64,000 bases of DNA from Leptodontidium sp. MPI-SDFR-AT-0119 (GCA_020726505.1 JAHLEZ010000004.1:2976001-3040000), one strand, 5' to 3'; positions 11,997 to 25,910 are shown, counted from the first letter of the stretch. The notes: generated by a model from the sequence alone, not told the origin. Numbers and translations are program-made.

Positions 11997-12793
11997 GACA
12001 GATGGCGAGACCAAAGCTGAGACCGCTTGAATCTGAGGCTCGTGGAGATAGCTAAGTAACAAGAAGCACAAAGGTAAAATGGTTGTTGAAGGTCCAACCG
12101 GGGGGGGGGGGGGGCTAATGAGAATCGCACTGAAGATTCAGCTCCGGCGTATGCAAGGCAGGCACCAAGGGCTGATTTGTGATGTCACCCATCCACGTGA
12201 CATCTCCTTAAACAAGAATATCTCCTGGGTTTTCAGGACCTTAATTCATACAGGTATTAAGAACATCTTAGCATCGTTTGCGCTTCGAAAGTTGATTGAA
12301 AGTGTTGTGTGTTTCTCGGTACTTCCCGGGATGGCCTCAAACCTGTGTAGGGGTTAACTTCGCCCCAGCGGGCATTACCCCGGATTGAGGAGAACAAACT
12401 TGTAAGTAACCAACCTGAAGTGAAGATACCTTCATAAGGACAGCTAAACACCTTGGCCTCTTTAGAGAATAATTTATACATTAATAAATCACTTAAAGAT
12501 CCTGCTTGACTAAAGCTAGGTGATATGTAGACTGGCGAAAATAAAGGGACACAAAAACCAACAAAGCCAAAAAAATGACAAGGGCATAACGGGAAAACCG
12601 AATAGAAGGATGTTGAAAAAACGGATATTTTTCGTGCCCGTCTCAATTCATCATTAAATCAATACAGAAGGGTAGTTCACGCCACCACGCCATCATCTCA
12701 TCTCATCTTCTCATAAACATTTCATCCATCTCCAGCTAGTATACAGATGACTACCAAGCCTTTCGTATCTCATGCAAGCAACTCATCGACTAT
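11997..12793. other. Intergenic region with G15 tract
   Basis: No supported gene. A run of 15 G occupies 12100-12114, just upstream of the HET locus start. Confidence 0.55.
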
Positions 12794-13641
12794 TTACAAA
12801 GCAGCGGCAAAGACGGCTCCAGCAACGACAGCGAGAGCTCCAGCCATCTTTCCGTTGGCAGAGTTGGCTCCTCCGGTGAATGGAACTGTGGTGCTCTGTT
12901 ACTGGTTAGCGATTATTCAAATATACACAGACAACGCTCGGCGCGACAGAGGAAATATTTACAGTGGAGTTGCCGGCAGTCGTGGTGACGCTACCCGTAG
13001 AATAAGGAGTATAAGTAGGAGCGTCGGTTGGGCTCACAGTTGATGCAGACTCAAGAGTTGCGGAAGTTGTGGACTGAGTTGATGCTGCGGTGACAGAAGC
13101 AGACTCGGAGACAGAGACTGGAGTGGTGGTAGACTCGCTAGTTGGGGTTAGTGCACTGGTGGACGATGTGGTGGCAGTTCCTGGCTCAAGGGCAATAGTA
13201 GACTCGGTGGTTGACCCAGAAGTTGACGAAGTGGTTGGAGTTCCAGACACTGGGGTGGTTGAAAGTCCACAGGCTGATCCGGCAGTGGTCAAGGTTCCTC
13301 CGTAGTATCTCCAGATGTTGAAGTTGTCAGGGCCGGAACATACGAGACAGTCGGCGTAGTCAGTCAAGAATACATTGTCGGTACATGGGCTAGGTCCGCG
13401 GCTGAGGGTGATAGCGGTTCCTGACGATCAATTGGTATATGCAGGCATAGGATTGTAAAGCCAATGGAAATTATACACAGAATGACATACCACAGGCCGA
13501 ATGACACTCATAAAGCGGTGTTCCTGGCTCTTGACGCTTGAGGAGAGCAAGGTGCCACTCATCCTCTGGTGCAGAAACAGCTGTAGCATACACGACACTA
13601 ACAATAGTAGCCAAGGCCGCGAGGGATCTCATTCCAATCAT
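12794..13641 (-). CDS. Secreted Cys- and Ser/Thr-rich protein, probably GPI-anchored
   Basis: Three exons (13641-13491, 13420-12963, 12895-12794) join to 711 nt, 236 aa. The protein opens with a signal peptide (MIGMRSLAALATIVSVVYA) and has a KR site shortly after. A Cys-rich block with six cysteines follows (YECHSACG, SPCTDN, DCLVC, SACGL), including the phrase NFNIWRYYGG. A long Ser/Thr-rich stalk comes next, likely O-glycosylated. The last exon gives a small linker (GGANSANG) and a short hydrophobic C-terminus ending in Ala-Leu, the form of a GPI-anchor signal. This suggests a cell-wall or plasma-membrane surface protein. The block resembles a common family of fungal secreted proteins without known function. 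Confidence 0.82.
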
Positions 13642-15190
13642 ATTGAAGTTGATTTACTTAACGAGTGTAAATTGAGGATGATTCAAAGAGCGAATGTGAC
13701 TCGGACTGGCAGAGGACGAGAGGATAGTGGTGAAAGGAAGGAAGGAAAGAATCGGACTATGCAAGGCTACCTATATATCATCGCGCTGTTCTTCGCCCTG
13801 ATCTCGATGCAGACGCACCTCGTCTAATGCAGGTTCTCAAGCGGTCTCGGAGATTGGCTGATTGTCTGATGTCCAAGACAATAACTGACTCGGGACCGAG
13901 CATCTTGGGTTGGTACTGCCAAGCTGCCATCCTCTTTGACTTTCCACGAGGAAAGTGAGGACCACCCCATAGTTCCAGTCCGGCCGGTCCCCAGGGCGGC
14001 TCGATATCAAAGGGTGAGTGGATATCCAGGACATATCCATAGTCCTCCAGACCACGAAAGGAAGCTGGGTGTTCGCCTATTGCTCACCTAATGTTGACTC
14101 GGGTCGGAATTTTCAAACTGCTCGAATGATTTCGGCGCAGAGTTTTCACATTTTCAGCGGGTAACAGACTCACAATACCTCCGCAGTTCCTCCAACAAGG
14201 GGACACAGGTGTTCCGAACACGCTCTGGGCAGGATGCTGCCAAGCGAGTTGGCGGGTTATACCCCACTCATTCACCCCTTCATGCCCGCCCGCCATTGGT
14301 CCCCGATTGTTATCTGATCCTTTCTCATAAACTCGCTTACTTGGCAGCGTCCAAACAAGGTTATCTGATCGCACTAGCAGCTCGACTGATGGGCCAATCT
14401 GATAAGATTAGATTCTGTTGGCCCCGGTTGATGGCATCGCATTGGGGTATAGGCCGTGGCAACACGAGGTTGGCACATATTGCCCCACTGCAGCTTCTCT
14501 ATCCGGATCTTGGCTATCGATTTTCAATATATTCCGCGCTGTTGTGGTTGTAAGCCCCGCGGATAAGTCGGAAGACATCGGCCTTCAGGTGTGCCAGTCT
14601 GCTCGTCTGACAGAGATGTGCCAGGGAGATAGCAAGCGGCTCCGAGTTTCTTTCTAGATTTTGGTCAAAGGTACCCAGATGACTCTTCGGACTCTTCTAT
14701 ACACAAGATGTTGGGGCTTTTATCAGGCGTGACAGAACAGCCAAGTGTAGTACAACCGAAGAAGGAGGGAAAGACGCCATGGGAACCTGCTGTTCTGGTC
14801 CATGAGAGGGGGCGGCCAGTGAGAGCCCTTGGAGCAAGTGGCCAGTAACGATACCCTCCGAGTTCTCTGGTGTCACACCAAGCCAAGAAAGTTTATAGTA
14901 CAGGTAACAACTCCTGCCACACACGAGGACGAGAGCAGGTCTCGCGCGATCCTTGGCTGCAAAATCACCAATGAGCAGGTAGGATGCGAGCTCGGCAAAG
15001 TAGCCGACCAAACAAACCAGGCAGTCAGTCAGACCATCTATCTTATCGCCTGGCTCATATATAACCCAATCGTCGTGCCCAGTAAGTCACTTCTCGCTAC
15101 CCCTCTCGTCCAGTCTGTTTTTATACTTCATCTGACTTTGCTACTTCATTCAAGCTTCAGCGCTTCAACCACCACCTGAAATCAATCAAC
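13642..15190. other. Intergenic between divergent secreted-protein genes
   Basis: About 1.5 kb between a minus-strand and a plus-strand gene, so it must hold both promoters. Several open frames of 70-120 codons occur on both strands, but none has recognisable features. No repeat recognised. Confidence 0.55.
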
Positions 15191-16259
15191 ATGTTGTCCA
15201 AGTCGATCTTCGGAATGGCAGTTCTCGCTCGCTTTGTAGCAGCGCAAGATACTTCGGTCCACGGTGCAGGTGCTCTTGGCACAGGTGAGTAGATGCCCTT
15301 CAGATCTCTATTCTCGTGGAACAACTTTGGACCCGTACTTCATGAGGTCGAAGGTAGTTAACACAGCAATAGTCATGGGCCCAGTGGCTTTCCTTTGGCC
15401 TGCTGATCGTGCTTGGGATGGAGCTCACGACAACACTGGACCTTGCGGAAGCACTGCCGCCATTGTCAACAGAACCGCTTTCCCAATCGGAAGTAAGTAG
15501 ACGCTCACATCTCATCGCAGCAGAGGTGACTGACCAAATAGGCATGGGTACGATCGAGACAACTATAGCAGCTGATGCCTCCAAGATGGCGATTCGCATC
15601 GCCTACGGCAACAGTAGGTTTCCCTCCCAACTCGAAGTGTTCAAAACAAAGTTGACAAGAAAAGACCCAACCTCCCAAACCGAGTTTCAAGATACCCAAG
15701 GCAACGTCACCGAGATGGAGCCAGGCCACCAGTGCTACCCAATCAAGACCGATGCTGAGAAGGTTACTCCTGGTTCCAATGCCACAATCCAAATCGAATA
15801 CATTGGCAACGACAGCGGCACCGACGAGACCTTCTTCGCTTGTGCCGATATTGTAAGTCGCCGCACATGAATATCTGGGTCTGACTAATGAAGCCACAGA
15901 CATTTGTTGAGTCCGCCACCTTCGACGCTACAGATGTTATGTGCTTCAACGTAGGCGAGTCCGAGTTCATCCCAGCAGGCAGCACTGGCACATCTTCAAC
16001 ACCTCCAGCTTCCACGGGCACAGTCGCATCCCCCGAGCCAACTGTTGTTACTGAGGAGAAGTCCAGCGGAGGATTGAGCACAGCTGCTAAGGCTGGTATC
16101 GCAGTCGGTGCAATCGTCGGTACTGCTTTGATCGCTGGAGTTACCTTCTTTGCTCTCCGTCGCAAGCGCTCTACCCCCAAGGATGCTGAGGCTCAACCAC
16201 CAATGGGTAAGGTTTTTAGCCGCTCTGCCTCCATCGGATCCGCCCAGACCGCCCATTAA
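15191..16259 (+). CDS. BIM1-like (X325) copper-binding domain protein with C-terminal membrane anchor
   Basis: Five exons: 15191-15284, 15373-15492, 15542-15613, 15665-15852 and 15900-16259, giving 834 nt, 277 aa. A signal peptide ends near FVAAQ. The domain shows MGPVAFLWPADRAWDGAHDN, PCGS, NRTAFPI, the MEPGHQCY block and NATIQIEY, ending with FFACADITFVE. This is the pattern of BIM1-like proteins, relatives of lytic polysaccharide monooxygenases that bind copper at the cell surface. A Ser/Thr/Pro linker follows, then a single membrane helix (GIAVGAIVGTALIAGVTFFA) and a basic tail RRKRS, so it is a transmembrane rather than a GPI form. The mature N-terminus reads QDTSVHG rather than starting with His, so the exact copper ligands are uncertain. 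The intron at 15614-15664 is the least certain; the frame also stays open without it. Confidence 0.85.
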
Positions 16260-18276
16260 ATAGACCCTATACGAAATATCACCTGGGATAACCGTCGGAG
16301 GGGAGAAAGGGGACGGCATGTGTTGTGGTTGGGCTGCGTGTTCGGACTGTTCCTGAGTTGATGTTGGGTTGCGAATTCGGGCTGCTCTTGAGGGGCTCGT
16401 CGATGCTGGTTAGAGTTTAATTCTGATGCAATGGTGCTTTGTGTTATGACGGCTTGGATGCTACGAAGGAAGAGAACAATGAAATGATGATTGATGAACA
16501 TATAGTAGAGTTACTTAGTAAGTAAACGAGTTAAAAGAAATTGGTTGATGCTTTTGAATTATGGTACATCCTGTGAGAGAACAGTCAAGTTCTGAGTAAA
16601 AGATCTTAGATCAAAGTGACGGTGATCATCTCACATTTTACTTCCTTGTCGCACATTGATCACGCTGTGAAGGCGGAAAGTGTCATCAGCACCCGAGTCT
16701 AAACTCTCCTAGCCTTTGACAGAGAAACCGTTGATCAATGCTTTCACTCCAGTCCAGTGACGCCCCGAGAAATCCAAACTACAATATTTTATTGAGGCAC
16801 TTACCGATACAAACACCTTGCTTGAGTAAGGTATAGAACATGAATACCTGACTGAATTCTCAACGAGACTTAGACTGAGATGAGGCGGCGATGGTCACGC
16901 ATCCGCTGATTGTGCAAGCCATGAAATGCAAAATGAACTTGCCGTATGGTAAAGGACAGAAGTCAGACATCCACCGTAGAGAAATGGAGGTCCGATAAAT
17001 CCGATCAGCTAACCACATTTGCTCAATCAAACCAGAGACGGAGTAGCCACGGGCACTCGGAGCCCGAAGCTCCCCGTGGTTCCTCCAAGGCGCTTCAAGA
17101 TTCTGTGTGAGTGGTGCGCATGACCACAATAACGTGTAGTCAGTTCATATCGCTGCGTGCGGCAATGTAATCGGGAGTTGTTCAGCTATCTTTCTGGCGG
17201 TTGGTGCACAAACTGAATCTTCGAAGCTTGGAATATTGGCTTGGAACAACCATCGACTGGGGGCTAAGTTTTTCCCCCTGAAAGCGGACCAAAAGCCAGT
17301 TGCGGTGGAGGGTTGGAAACATGGCATTCTTCATAACTGGCAGCTGAGTACAAGTTGGCAGGCAAGCACCAGTACAAGAGCTCCGAGCTATCCTTTCGTG
17401 GCAGCATTCTCTGGCTGGATAAGCGCGGCCGGGTCGGTAGGCAGGTAGTGGTTCGTTCTACTAGGTGGTGCTATCCAAAGACCGCACGAGAGTTGGCTCG
17501 GGGGTGCACTGTCCACGCCACACTGTGAAAGTTGTTAGCATCGGCACTGATATGGGCTTGGACTGACTTGGTGTGCCGGTACATTAGGCAGCGAATTGTC
17601 ATGGCGTTAACTTTGATCAGAAGCAGCTTGAGCTTGAGCTTGGGTGCCTGAGTGTGTGGAGTGCGATGGGCGACAAGACGTACCTGGGTACTTGTGGTAG
17701 GGACTCGGAGGACGGGGATGGGGATGGGTACCGCCGCCCATGGCCTTTTTCTTTTCTTCAACTCAACACGATACCAATGTATGGACCCACATTACACATT
17801 ACTACTGTTGGTGTCGTAGGAACGAGATTTACCTTTGGTATTTTGAGAAACCTTTCGCAATTCTTGCTTGAGTCAAGCAATAAAAAAAATCAGAAGCGCG
17901 TCAACGTAAACTGCATGATCACGTGGTGTTGTGTTCTTGCCTGATCTGGCTTTACCGAACTGACCCAACATCATTCAACACCACCTTATAAACCCCCTTC
18001 CTTTGCCTTCTAAAATATCTTTACCACAACATCTCTCAACCCCAACACCTCAGATTATTCAACATAATCAACATTGCTGGCGCAATTTTCAACAAGTTGG
18101 TGCGACGTAACTTCGTCCTCCAGAATATACAACATCCACCCTTCGTGCCGTTTTTTTTTCTCTCTCCCAGCTCAGCCGCCGCGGCTTACGTTTCATCACT
18201 TTTACAAGGTAGGTCTAGCGCCGAATTTAGCGCGCGCACAATGCCGCCATAACAAAAAAAAAAAAATATCAACTGA
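16260..18276. other. Intergenic, no gene supported
   Basis: Two kilobases with only short frames that lack features. The right end (17990-18240) is CT-rich and may be the leader of the decayed helicase gene that follows. Confidence 0.5.
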
Positions 18277-18831
18277 CGCGTTCGCAGCTCCCCACTTGCT
18301 CTCCACACACTCACAAACTTCCGCAACACCGCAGCCCCATTACCCCTTCTGCGTACTACAACAACGCATCCTCATCTCATAGTCTTCTCGATCACCACAC
18401 TTCCACGTACCACAGATACAGTAGCTCAAGATCAACCAGGGCCGGAGCTCACCATCCCTCAAGATGGCAGAGTCCGATCCCAAGGTGAGCGTCAACTTGC
18501 TGAGGGATCTACTCTCCCCACTGAGCTCAATCACCCAGAGTTCAGAACCCAGGCAGATGAACCATACCGCATCATCACATTTGATGCGTCAGCATTCGCC
18601 ATCACGAACCCGGCGGTCCACAACCTAGAGGGAGAGAAGTCTGCCGCTATCAATCATTACATCCCACGTAATAGATTTAAGCCGATTCCTGTCTCCGATC
18701 AAGAGGCATCCGAGTTCCTCGCTCGTACTCTCTTACTCGACAAGGTAAAAAAGCATCTGCGATCTAGACGCAGAGGCGACGCCAGACGCCGAGTTCAGGA
18801 CATCAGTCTTAGCGATGCCATGGTCAATGAG
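18277..18831 (+). pseudogene. Helicase/zinc-knuckle gene relic, left part (split by hAT)
   Basis: A frame open from about 18277 up to the hAT insertion at 18831. It carries no Walker A motif and no clear start codon, and I see no acceptable upstream exon. The end of this part (DISLSDAMVNE) continues in the same frame after the transposon (LEDNAELHDYLNL at 28446). The reading frame is continuous if the element and one 8-bp target copy are subtracted. That shows the hAT entered a coding exon. The part just before the break is very basic (KKHLRSRRRGDARRR). See the right part for domain identity. Confidence 0.6.
18824..18831. repeat. hAT target site duplication, left copy
   Basis: TCAATGAG lies immediately left of the hAT end. 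The identical 8 bp follow the right end at 28438-28445. Eight-bp duplications are diagnostic of hAT insertion. Confidence 0.95.
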
Positions 18832-19206
18832 CAAGGCGGCCAATAAGTCAGTTGAGATAAGTCAATTAATTAAGTTGAGCTCTTCCACGTAAGTCATTAG
18901 TTAGGGTTAAGGCTAGTTCTTAATCAGTTATTAAATAGTCAACTTATAAGTAGCTTATAAGCTGGAGTAATTAAATTCCTTGATTTTAAAGTGAGTTTAG
19001 GTATACTGGCTGAGGCTAGATGTGATCGATATAAAAAGCGGAGGCTCACTTAGCAGATTCTAAGCCTCTAATTAGTTGTAGCCTCTTGAAAATCGCTTTT
19101 AATTAGCTGAATATTGCCGAAAGCGGTTAGCGTCATAACTCTAGTATATCCTAAATTATCTAAAAGTAAAGCTTATTTATTAAAGAATTAACACAACTCT
19201 ATTAAA

Positions 19207-19623
19207 ATGACTTCCCCACGCGCCTCACCTACGGTTATCGATAATAAAGAATCTCGTGCTTCTCCTACCGTATCTTCTACGTCTCTTATTAATTCATTTA
19301 CAACGATAATAGCGCCGCAGTCGTTAAAAGAGGCAAAACTATTACGTGACCGCTGTTTTCGTCCAACACTAACTTATAACGATAACTACGACCTTACTAA
19401 GCCTCCCAGCACGCATATTAAGGCTAACTACTCTTTATACAATTACAGAGAGCTTCTTTTTGATAATAGAGAAGCTCGCTCATCGAGATTTCCTGTAGGC
19501 CATGTTCTAGCGCCTACGAGTAAGAAGAAGGTCACTTCTTAGACTTAAAAGGTAGACTACGCGTTAGTAAATGATACCAAGCCATTAAAACCGAGAATAT
19601 AATGCTACAAACTCTATATAATT
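19207..19623 (+). pseudogene. hAT transposase, N-terminal part
   Basis: An ATG at 19207 opens a 111-codon frame (ending 19542) rich in Ser, Thr and Pro, then basic residues, in the place of a hAT transposase N-terminus. Decayed coding continues up to the Gypsy insertion point. No BED zinc finger can be seen. The identification rests on its place inside the hAT and on the downstream transposase half. Confidence 0.55.
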
Positions 19624-19925
19624 TGTTACGACCTACGATGCGCCTCGCATTCTAACCGACACTGGCTCGTAGCATCGCTGGCTATGCGACGGCGCTAAGC
19701 CCGATAGGGAAGACTAAGTGGCGAGCCTACGACATGTTAACGTGAATGGCACTCGACTACGCTAGGCCCTATTAAGAGGGTCCTTTATGTATATATACTT
19801 AAGCCCTCCCTTACGGGGAGCTCTCTTTTTCTCCTTGTCTTTTCTTCTTAATTCTGAGCGTAGCCTTAGGTCTAAATACAAAGCTTAAGTTAACTCGCCG
19901 TATTAACCTTTGGCTAGCCGTAATA
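19624..19925 (+). repeat. 5' LTR of the nested Gypsy element
   Basis: 302 bp, same length as the 3' LTR. It differs from that copy mainly by C/T and G/A transitions and carries more T/A changes than the 3' LTR or the solo LTR at 58793. Confidence 0.93.
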
Positions 19926-20659
19926 TAAGAAAAGACTCACACCCCTTCGCTGTAAAGCGTTATATCTCACTTAGTCTTACGCTTTGTCGACTTGCCCTTG
20001 TAGTAAGTCAACAACGAGCCTTAATACCTTGGCCTATTCGATAGATAGGTACCTCTCTGCCCTAGTAGCAGACTGTCCTAGAGAAAGCTGGATATTCTCT
20101 CGCGATTAACCTGCCTTGCCGCAACTTGACGCGCGCCCTGTTTCGAACGCATGTCTGATTAATATACCGATTAATAACCTCAAACACCTCTCTACCCTAC
20201 CCTACCACCACTACCGACTTCTCCCCCTCGTCGGCGAAGCTCCAGAGAAAGGAGCGCCCCTGTACGGCTAGGCTTTACCGACACCCTTATCCCTTCAGTC
20301 GAGACTCTCTCGGAGGAGCCGGAGAGCTTTAACGGATTCGACTCAGACCTAAAGGACAAACCCTAGCGCTTCTTCAACGTATCGCTAGAGCCTACTGATA
20401 TAAAAGGCCTTACCCCCACTTAACAAGCTAAGATGGATCAGCTAATCAAGGACTCTATTAGCTCTACTGTCGCCGCTACTGTTACATAAGCCCTCACTTA
20501 ATATACTATCAATAACCCTCGCCAAGGGACTAGCACTCCCTCCCCTTCTGACTAATCCGTACGTGCTCTTACGGCGGACCTCTAGCCTACCGCCGATTAT
20601 TACCTCCCTAAGCTAAACCCTGCTATCCCTGCCGTTAAGCCTAATAAAGTTAAGTACCC

Positions 20660-23600
20660 CTGTACTCCCTTTAGCGACTATAAGGGCGAAATTAAATACG
20701 ACGCTTAGAAGATAGATATAAAGCTCTTTATCTAAAAGTACTTAAGTAACTTCCTCACTAGCGAATCGCAGGTCTATGCCTACTTTAAGTATATAAAGGG
20801 AGAGGCTAAGACTATTATCCTTTAATAAATAGACCCCGATTTCGCTAGAGACTTTAACGGAGCCGCTGACGTCTTAAAGGCCTTAGACTAGCGTTTCTTT
20901 GACTACAACCGAGTACAGGCCGCTAAACTTAAGTATAACTAATTACAAATAAGTAGTATAACTTATAACGAATTCCGTACGAAGTTCACGACGTACGCGG
21001 CTACTAAAAAAATCTCACCTGACTACTAGTTTGACGACGTATGCGAGAAGGTCTCGGATGAGCTCAAGTATAATATCTAAACTAAGAAGTATAAATTCGC
21101 CGGAGATTATACGGCTCTTAACGAGTTCTTAGTCGTCTTAAATCGCGAGCTACGGAATATCGCTATTAGACAAGTTAATAGACGTGCTACTACTACTGTC
21201 CGCGAAGCCCCTTGAGTCTCCTTTAATAATACTAGTACTAGCGACTCGCGCGGCATCTTAAAGAAGGACAGCTAGCGTTCGACTTTACTTACCCCTACTA
21301 CTTACGTATAGAGACTACCGACTCTAAGACAGTCGTCAGATGTCCGCCAGCGTACGCCCTCCCCTTCGCCCGTCTTACGCCGACTTGAGTCCCCTGTACC
21401 CCCTCCCACACTTAAGGATGTCTCTTCCGACACTTGTCTCTACTATAGCAAGACTAGCTATTAGGCCAGCGACTGTCTTAAGCGCCGTAAAGACTAGGCT
21501 CTTAATAAGTCAATTTCTAAGCTAGTCGTCGGCGAGGATCTAGAGACTAACGAGCTATTAAAAAACTCCTAGGCCGTAGTAAAGACTTACACCTCGGCAT
21601 AAGCTATAACTTATAGAAAGACTTAGTATTTAATTTCCGCGCTCTTATTAAAGGGCGATAATTCTTAATTAATATTAAACTAAGAAGGAATAGATTCTTT
21701 ACTAAGACACTTATATATATTAATAGTAGAGTTAATATTTTCGATACTATTAAAACCTCTTTCGTATACTAACTCGTCAAGTAATTTAATATTTCCTTTA
21801 TATCCCTCCCTTAGTTAATCGTCTTAACTAGCTATAATAATAAGAAAGGCAAGCTAATCGACACAGCCGTCTTACTTACTTTAACAATCGACTGCCGGCG
21901 AATTAACTTCCCCTTTTTAGTGACTAACCTAAGAAACGCCGACGTCCTGATTAGTCGGAAGTTCCTCGAGTATTACGACCTAAAGTAGTCGTATACTAAG
22001 AACTATAATCGACTAAAATAGCCATTAAATATACTAGTCTAGTTATACTTTGACTAGCGAGTCTTCGTCGACATTAACTGTTCCGACAAGCCAATCGTTA
22101 AGTCTTACTAGTTTAATATAGAATAAAGGGATGCCCTCTTAGACTTAAATAACTACCGCCGAAGACAAGCTAGGCTTACGGCGCTCGACGGTTCCCTTAA
22201 GACAAAGGCCCCCGTCCGACTTACCGCTAGCGTCTCGCTAACTCGACCCTCGAACTTTACTAGAGAAGTCAAAGAGCGCTTACGTGTTATAAAAGAGCAA
22301 CTAAACCCTTTAATATCCCGTGATTTAAGATTACTACTTAAGGACAAGAGAGCCTATAGAGCCTCCCTAGCGAATTACTAACTAAAGGCGCTTACTATAG
22401 AGATTTTCCTTATATTAGTAGTAGTAATATTTACGACGTACCTTTGACTTAAGAAATTTAAAAGGAGTAAAGTAAAAACCTTTATAATATTAGTATATAA
22501 GATTGACTAAGAGCTAACTCGTCGCCGGCGAGAGGCCTTAGACTAGTTAAGTGTCGAACTCATATTAATAAACGGAGACTTAACCCTAAAGGAAGCCCTA
22601 AAGGCTAAATACGCGTAAAATAACGAACTAGTAAGTAAGAAGCTCCTTATAAAGTATTAAGAGTATACTCCTCTCTTCTCCCGGCGGGCCTCTAACGAGC
22701 TACTAGTATATTGTTAAGGCATAAACTACTAAATCGAGCTTACTAAGGAGAACGACTTGTCCTTTGAACCTCTCTAGCGTATAATTAAAGAACAACTATT
22801 AAAGACTAAGCGGTATATTATTAATAACTTATATAAAGGTTTTATTAAACCCTCTAGCGCACTATATATAGCCCTTATTTTCTTCGCCAAGAAAGCCGAT
22901 AGTAGTCTCCGGCTATACGTTAATTACCGGAAGCTGAATGCCCTATTAAAGAAGGATCCGTACTTAATCCCTTTAATTAATGAGATAATAGTACGTATTT
23001 ATAAGGCAAAAGTCTTTATAAAGCTTAATATTTAGTAAGCTTTCTACTATATTCACATGTCCCCTAAGAGCGAGGACTATACAACTTTCCGCACTTAATA
23101 TAACACGTATAAGTATAAAGTCCTTCCCTTTAACCTTACGAATAGCCTAGTAACCTTCTAGTGATTTATTAATAATATCCTTATAAAGTACCTCGACGAC
23201 TTTTGCGCGGCTTATATAGACGATATCTTTATATATTCGTCTACTTTAGAGGAGTATAAGGTCTATGTTAAGAAAGTCATAGTAATATTATAAGTACATA
23301 GACTTTAGGCTGACATTAAGAAGTCCGAGTTTAGCGTGTAAAAGACGAGGTTCTTAAGATTTATTATTAGCGTCAATAACGTAGAGGTAGACCTAGAGAA
23401 GATTAGTGTGATTAAGGACTAATAATACGCCGACAATATATAAAGTATATAAAGTTACTTTAATTTCTATAACTTTTACTGCCGGTTTATTAAGGACTAT
23501 AGTCGCATTACACGACCCCTCACGATACTTACTAGAAAGGACGTTCCCTTTAAATTTAATAGCGCCTGTAAAGACGCTTAGGAAACTCTCCGGGAAGCCC

Positions 23601-25870
23601 TTTAATCTACGCCAGTTCTTCGCTACTACGACTCTATTAAATAGACACAGCTAGAGACTAACTCTTCTGACAGAGTCGTCACTAGGATTCTATCCTAACT
23701 TCAAGAAGACGGCACTTTTCACCCTATAAGATACTTCTCTAAGACTATAATAGACCTTAAGCTCAATTACTCGATCTACGACAAAGAGATACTAGCGATT
23801 TTCCGGTTATTTAAGTAATACCGCCCGGAGCTCTTAAGTGCCTAGAGAAATGTCTTTGTTTACACGGACTACTAGGCCCTAAAGTACTTTATAACTACTA
23901 AGGACCTCACGGCTAAGTAGGCTTAATAGGCTAAGTTCTTTACGGACTTCCACTTCACGATTATATATTATACTAGGACGATTAATACGTTAGTTAACAC
24001 CTTATCTCAACGGGATCAAGACCTTATAATTACGGAGGCATATAAGCGGGCTATCCGCAATTAATAGCTAATTCCTACCGACAAAATTAACTCGCGAGTC
24101 GCTAGCGACCTTTAGCTCTCCGCCGTCGATCCTATAGACGCCTATATCGAAGTCGTAGAGACGATACCCCTAACACCTATAGACGCCACGACCTTAAGTC
24201 ACGATGCTGAGACACGTGACGAGCTAAAGCTAGAGCTAGAGTCGAATACAGAAGTACTAATCGACCTAGAGACGCCTACCGCAAAGGAGCTAGACCTTAA
24301 CTCTATAGTAACATATAATATCATAAAATACGACGTTATTAATTAAGTGCTCTTAGTTAATAAGACCTCGCCTTCGCTAGAGCCTCTCCGACAAAAAGCT
24401 AGGGAGTAGTCGTTAAATTACGAGCTAATAAGCGATAAGTTACTTTTCTAAGGCCGCCTAGAAGTGCCGTTAAAACCGCCGGAGCTTCGTATAATACTTA
24501 TTTACTATATATATTCTTAACCTTTAGTAACATATGTGGGGATCAGAAAAATAAAGGTATTACTAAGTCGCAAATATCACTAGAACGGCCTCCCCACGGA
24601 CATAGCTCGATACGTAATAAACTGTAGTTGCTCTCGACAAAAGGCCCGTAAAGATAAGACCCCTGGCTTCTTATACCCCCTATTAATCCCTACTCGGCCG
24701 TATTAACACCTTACGATAGACTTTACGAAGCTATTACTAAACAAGCACGGCTATAACTTCGCTATAGTTATCGTTAACTACTTATCTAAGAAATTAGTCT
24801 TAATACCTTATAATAATATAATTACAGTTAAAGGCATAGTTATTCTCTTCCTCGTCTATTAGACTCGATACTTCAGTATATTAGACTTTATTGTCTCAGA
24901 CTAAGGACCTTAGTTCGTCTCCTCCTTTTAGAAAGAATACTGTCGTATCCTCGGGACTAAGGTAAAGCTAACGACGGCGTATAACCTAAACGTCGACGGC
25001 TAAACAGAGGTAACGAACTAATATATTAAGTAACGACTCTGTCCCTTTTACTATTATTACTAAGACAATTAAAGCGACTTCTTATTAATTATAGACATCG
25101 CTTAACTAACGTTATTACATAAGTCCTTAGGCCGCCTGTCCCCTTTTTAGTTACTTAACGGCGTTAAACTAAGGACTTCCTAGGACTTAGTTAACTTAAA
25201 GCCGCTAGCTACAGTAATAGAGAAACTTAACTACGAGGAAGTTCTATAAGTAGCCTTATGAATAAAGGAGGTTATAAAAGTCGCCTAGTCGTCCTTAAAG
25301 GACTAATAAGAGAAAATAAAACAACTAGTGAACCGTGGGTGACGCGCCGTCGATTAGGACGTTAGCGACCTAGTACTAGTTGACACTCGGAACTAGAATG
25401 TCGACTGACCCTCAAAGAAGCTCTTTAATAAGTAGTACGGCCTAATTAAAGTAATTGCTAAGGAAGGAGAGAGTTAGAGAGTTAAACTACTAGAGGACTA
25501 ATTAATTTACCCTGTTTTCCACTCGCACTCACTTTATAAGTACGTCGACAACCCCTTGCCGGGACAAGTTAGAGCTACGCCGGCACTTATCTAGTTACTA
25601 CTTAAGTAAGATAAGTAGGAAATTAAAGGTATCCTTAGCTCTAAGGTCATACGGAACAAGCTATTTTACTGTATTAAGTGGCTAGGCGCCGACGAAGACC
25701 TAAAGTAGTACTTATACTTAGACGCTATGACAACTCTATATATAATTAAGAGGTTCCACCTAGAGCATCTAAATACTAAAGGCCCGCTAAGAGCTCTCTT
25801 AAAGTAGCTAGAGGCTTATAACGCTAATATCGACGACTACAACGACCTCAAGGACGACACAGTTATAGCT
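20660..25870 (+). pseudogene. Gypsy gag-pol, multiply stopped
   Basis: Translation through the stops gives a gag-like start, then RT blocks: RLYVNYRKLNALLKKDPY near 22.92 kb and the catalytic YIDD at 23213-23224. RNase H lies near 23.6-24.0 kb. Integrase reads PTRPY, DFTKLLLNKHGYNFAIVIVN and VSD followed by GPQFVSS around 24.69-24.93 kb. The longest open frames are only about 60 codons. The element therefore cannot make its own proteins. Confidence 0.85.
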
Positions 25871-25910
25871 ACAACTGCGCGGACGTAGTTTTTTCGGAGG
25901 GGGGGGGTAA

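Noticed and set aside
14000..15100. Several frames of 70-116 codons on both strands
   Set aside because: No signal peptide, motif or family character; likely chance frames in the promoter region between two genes.
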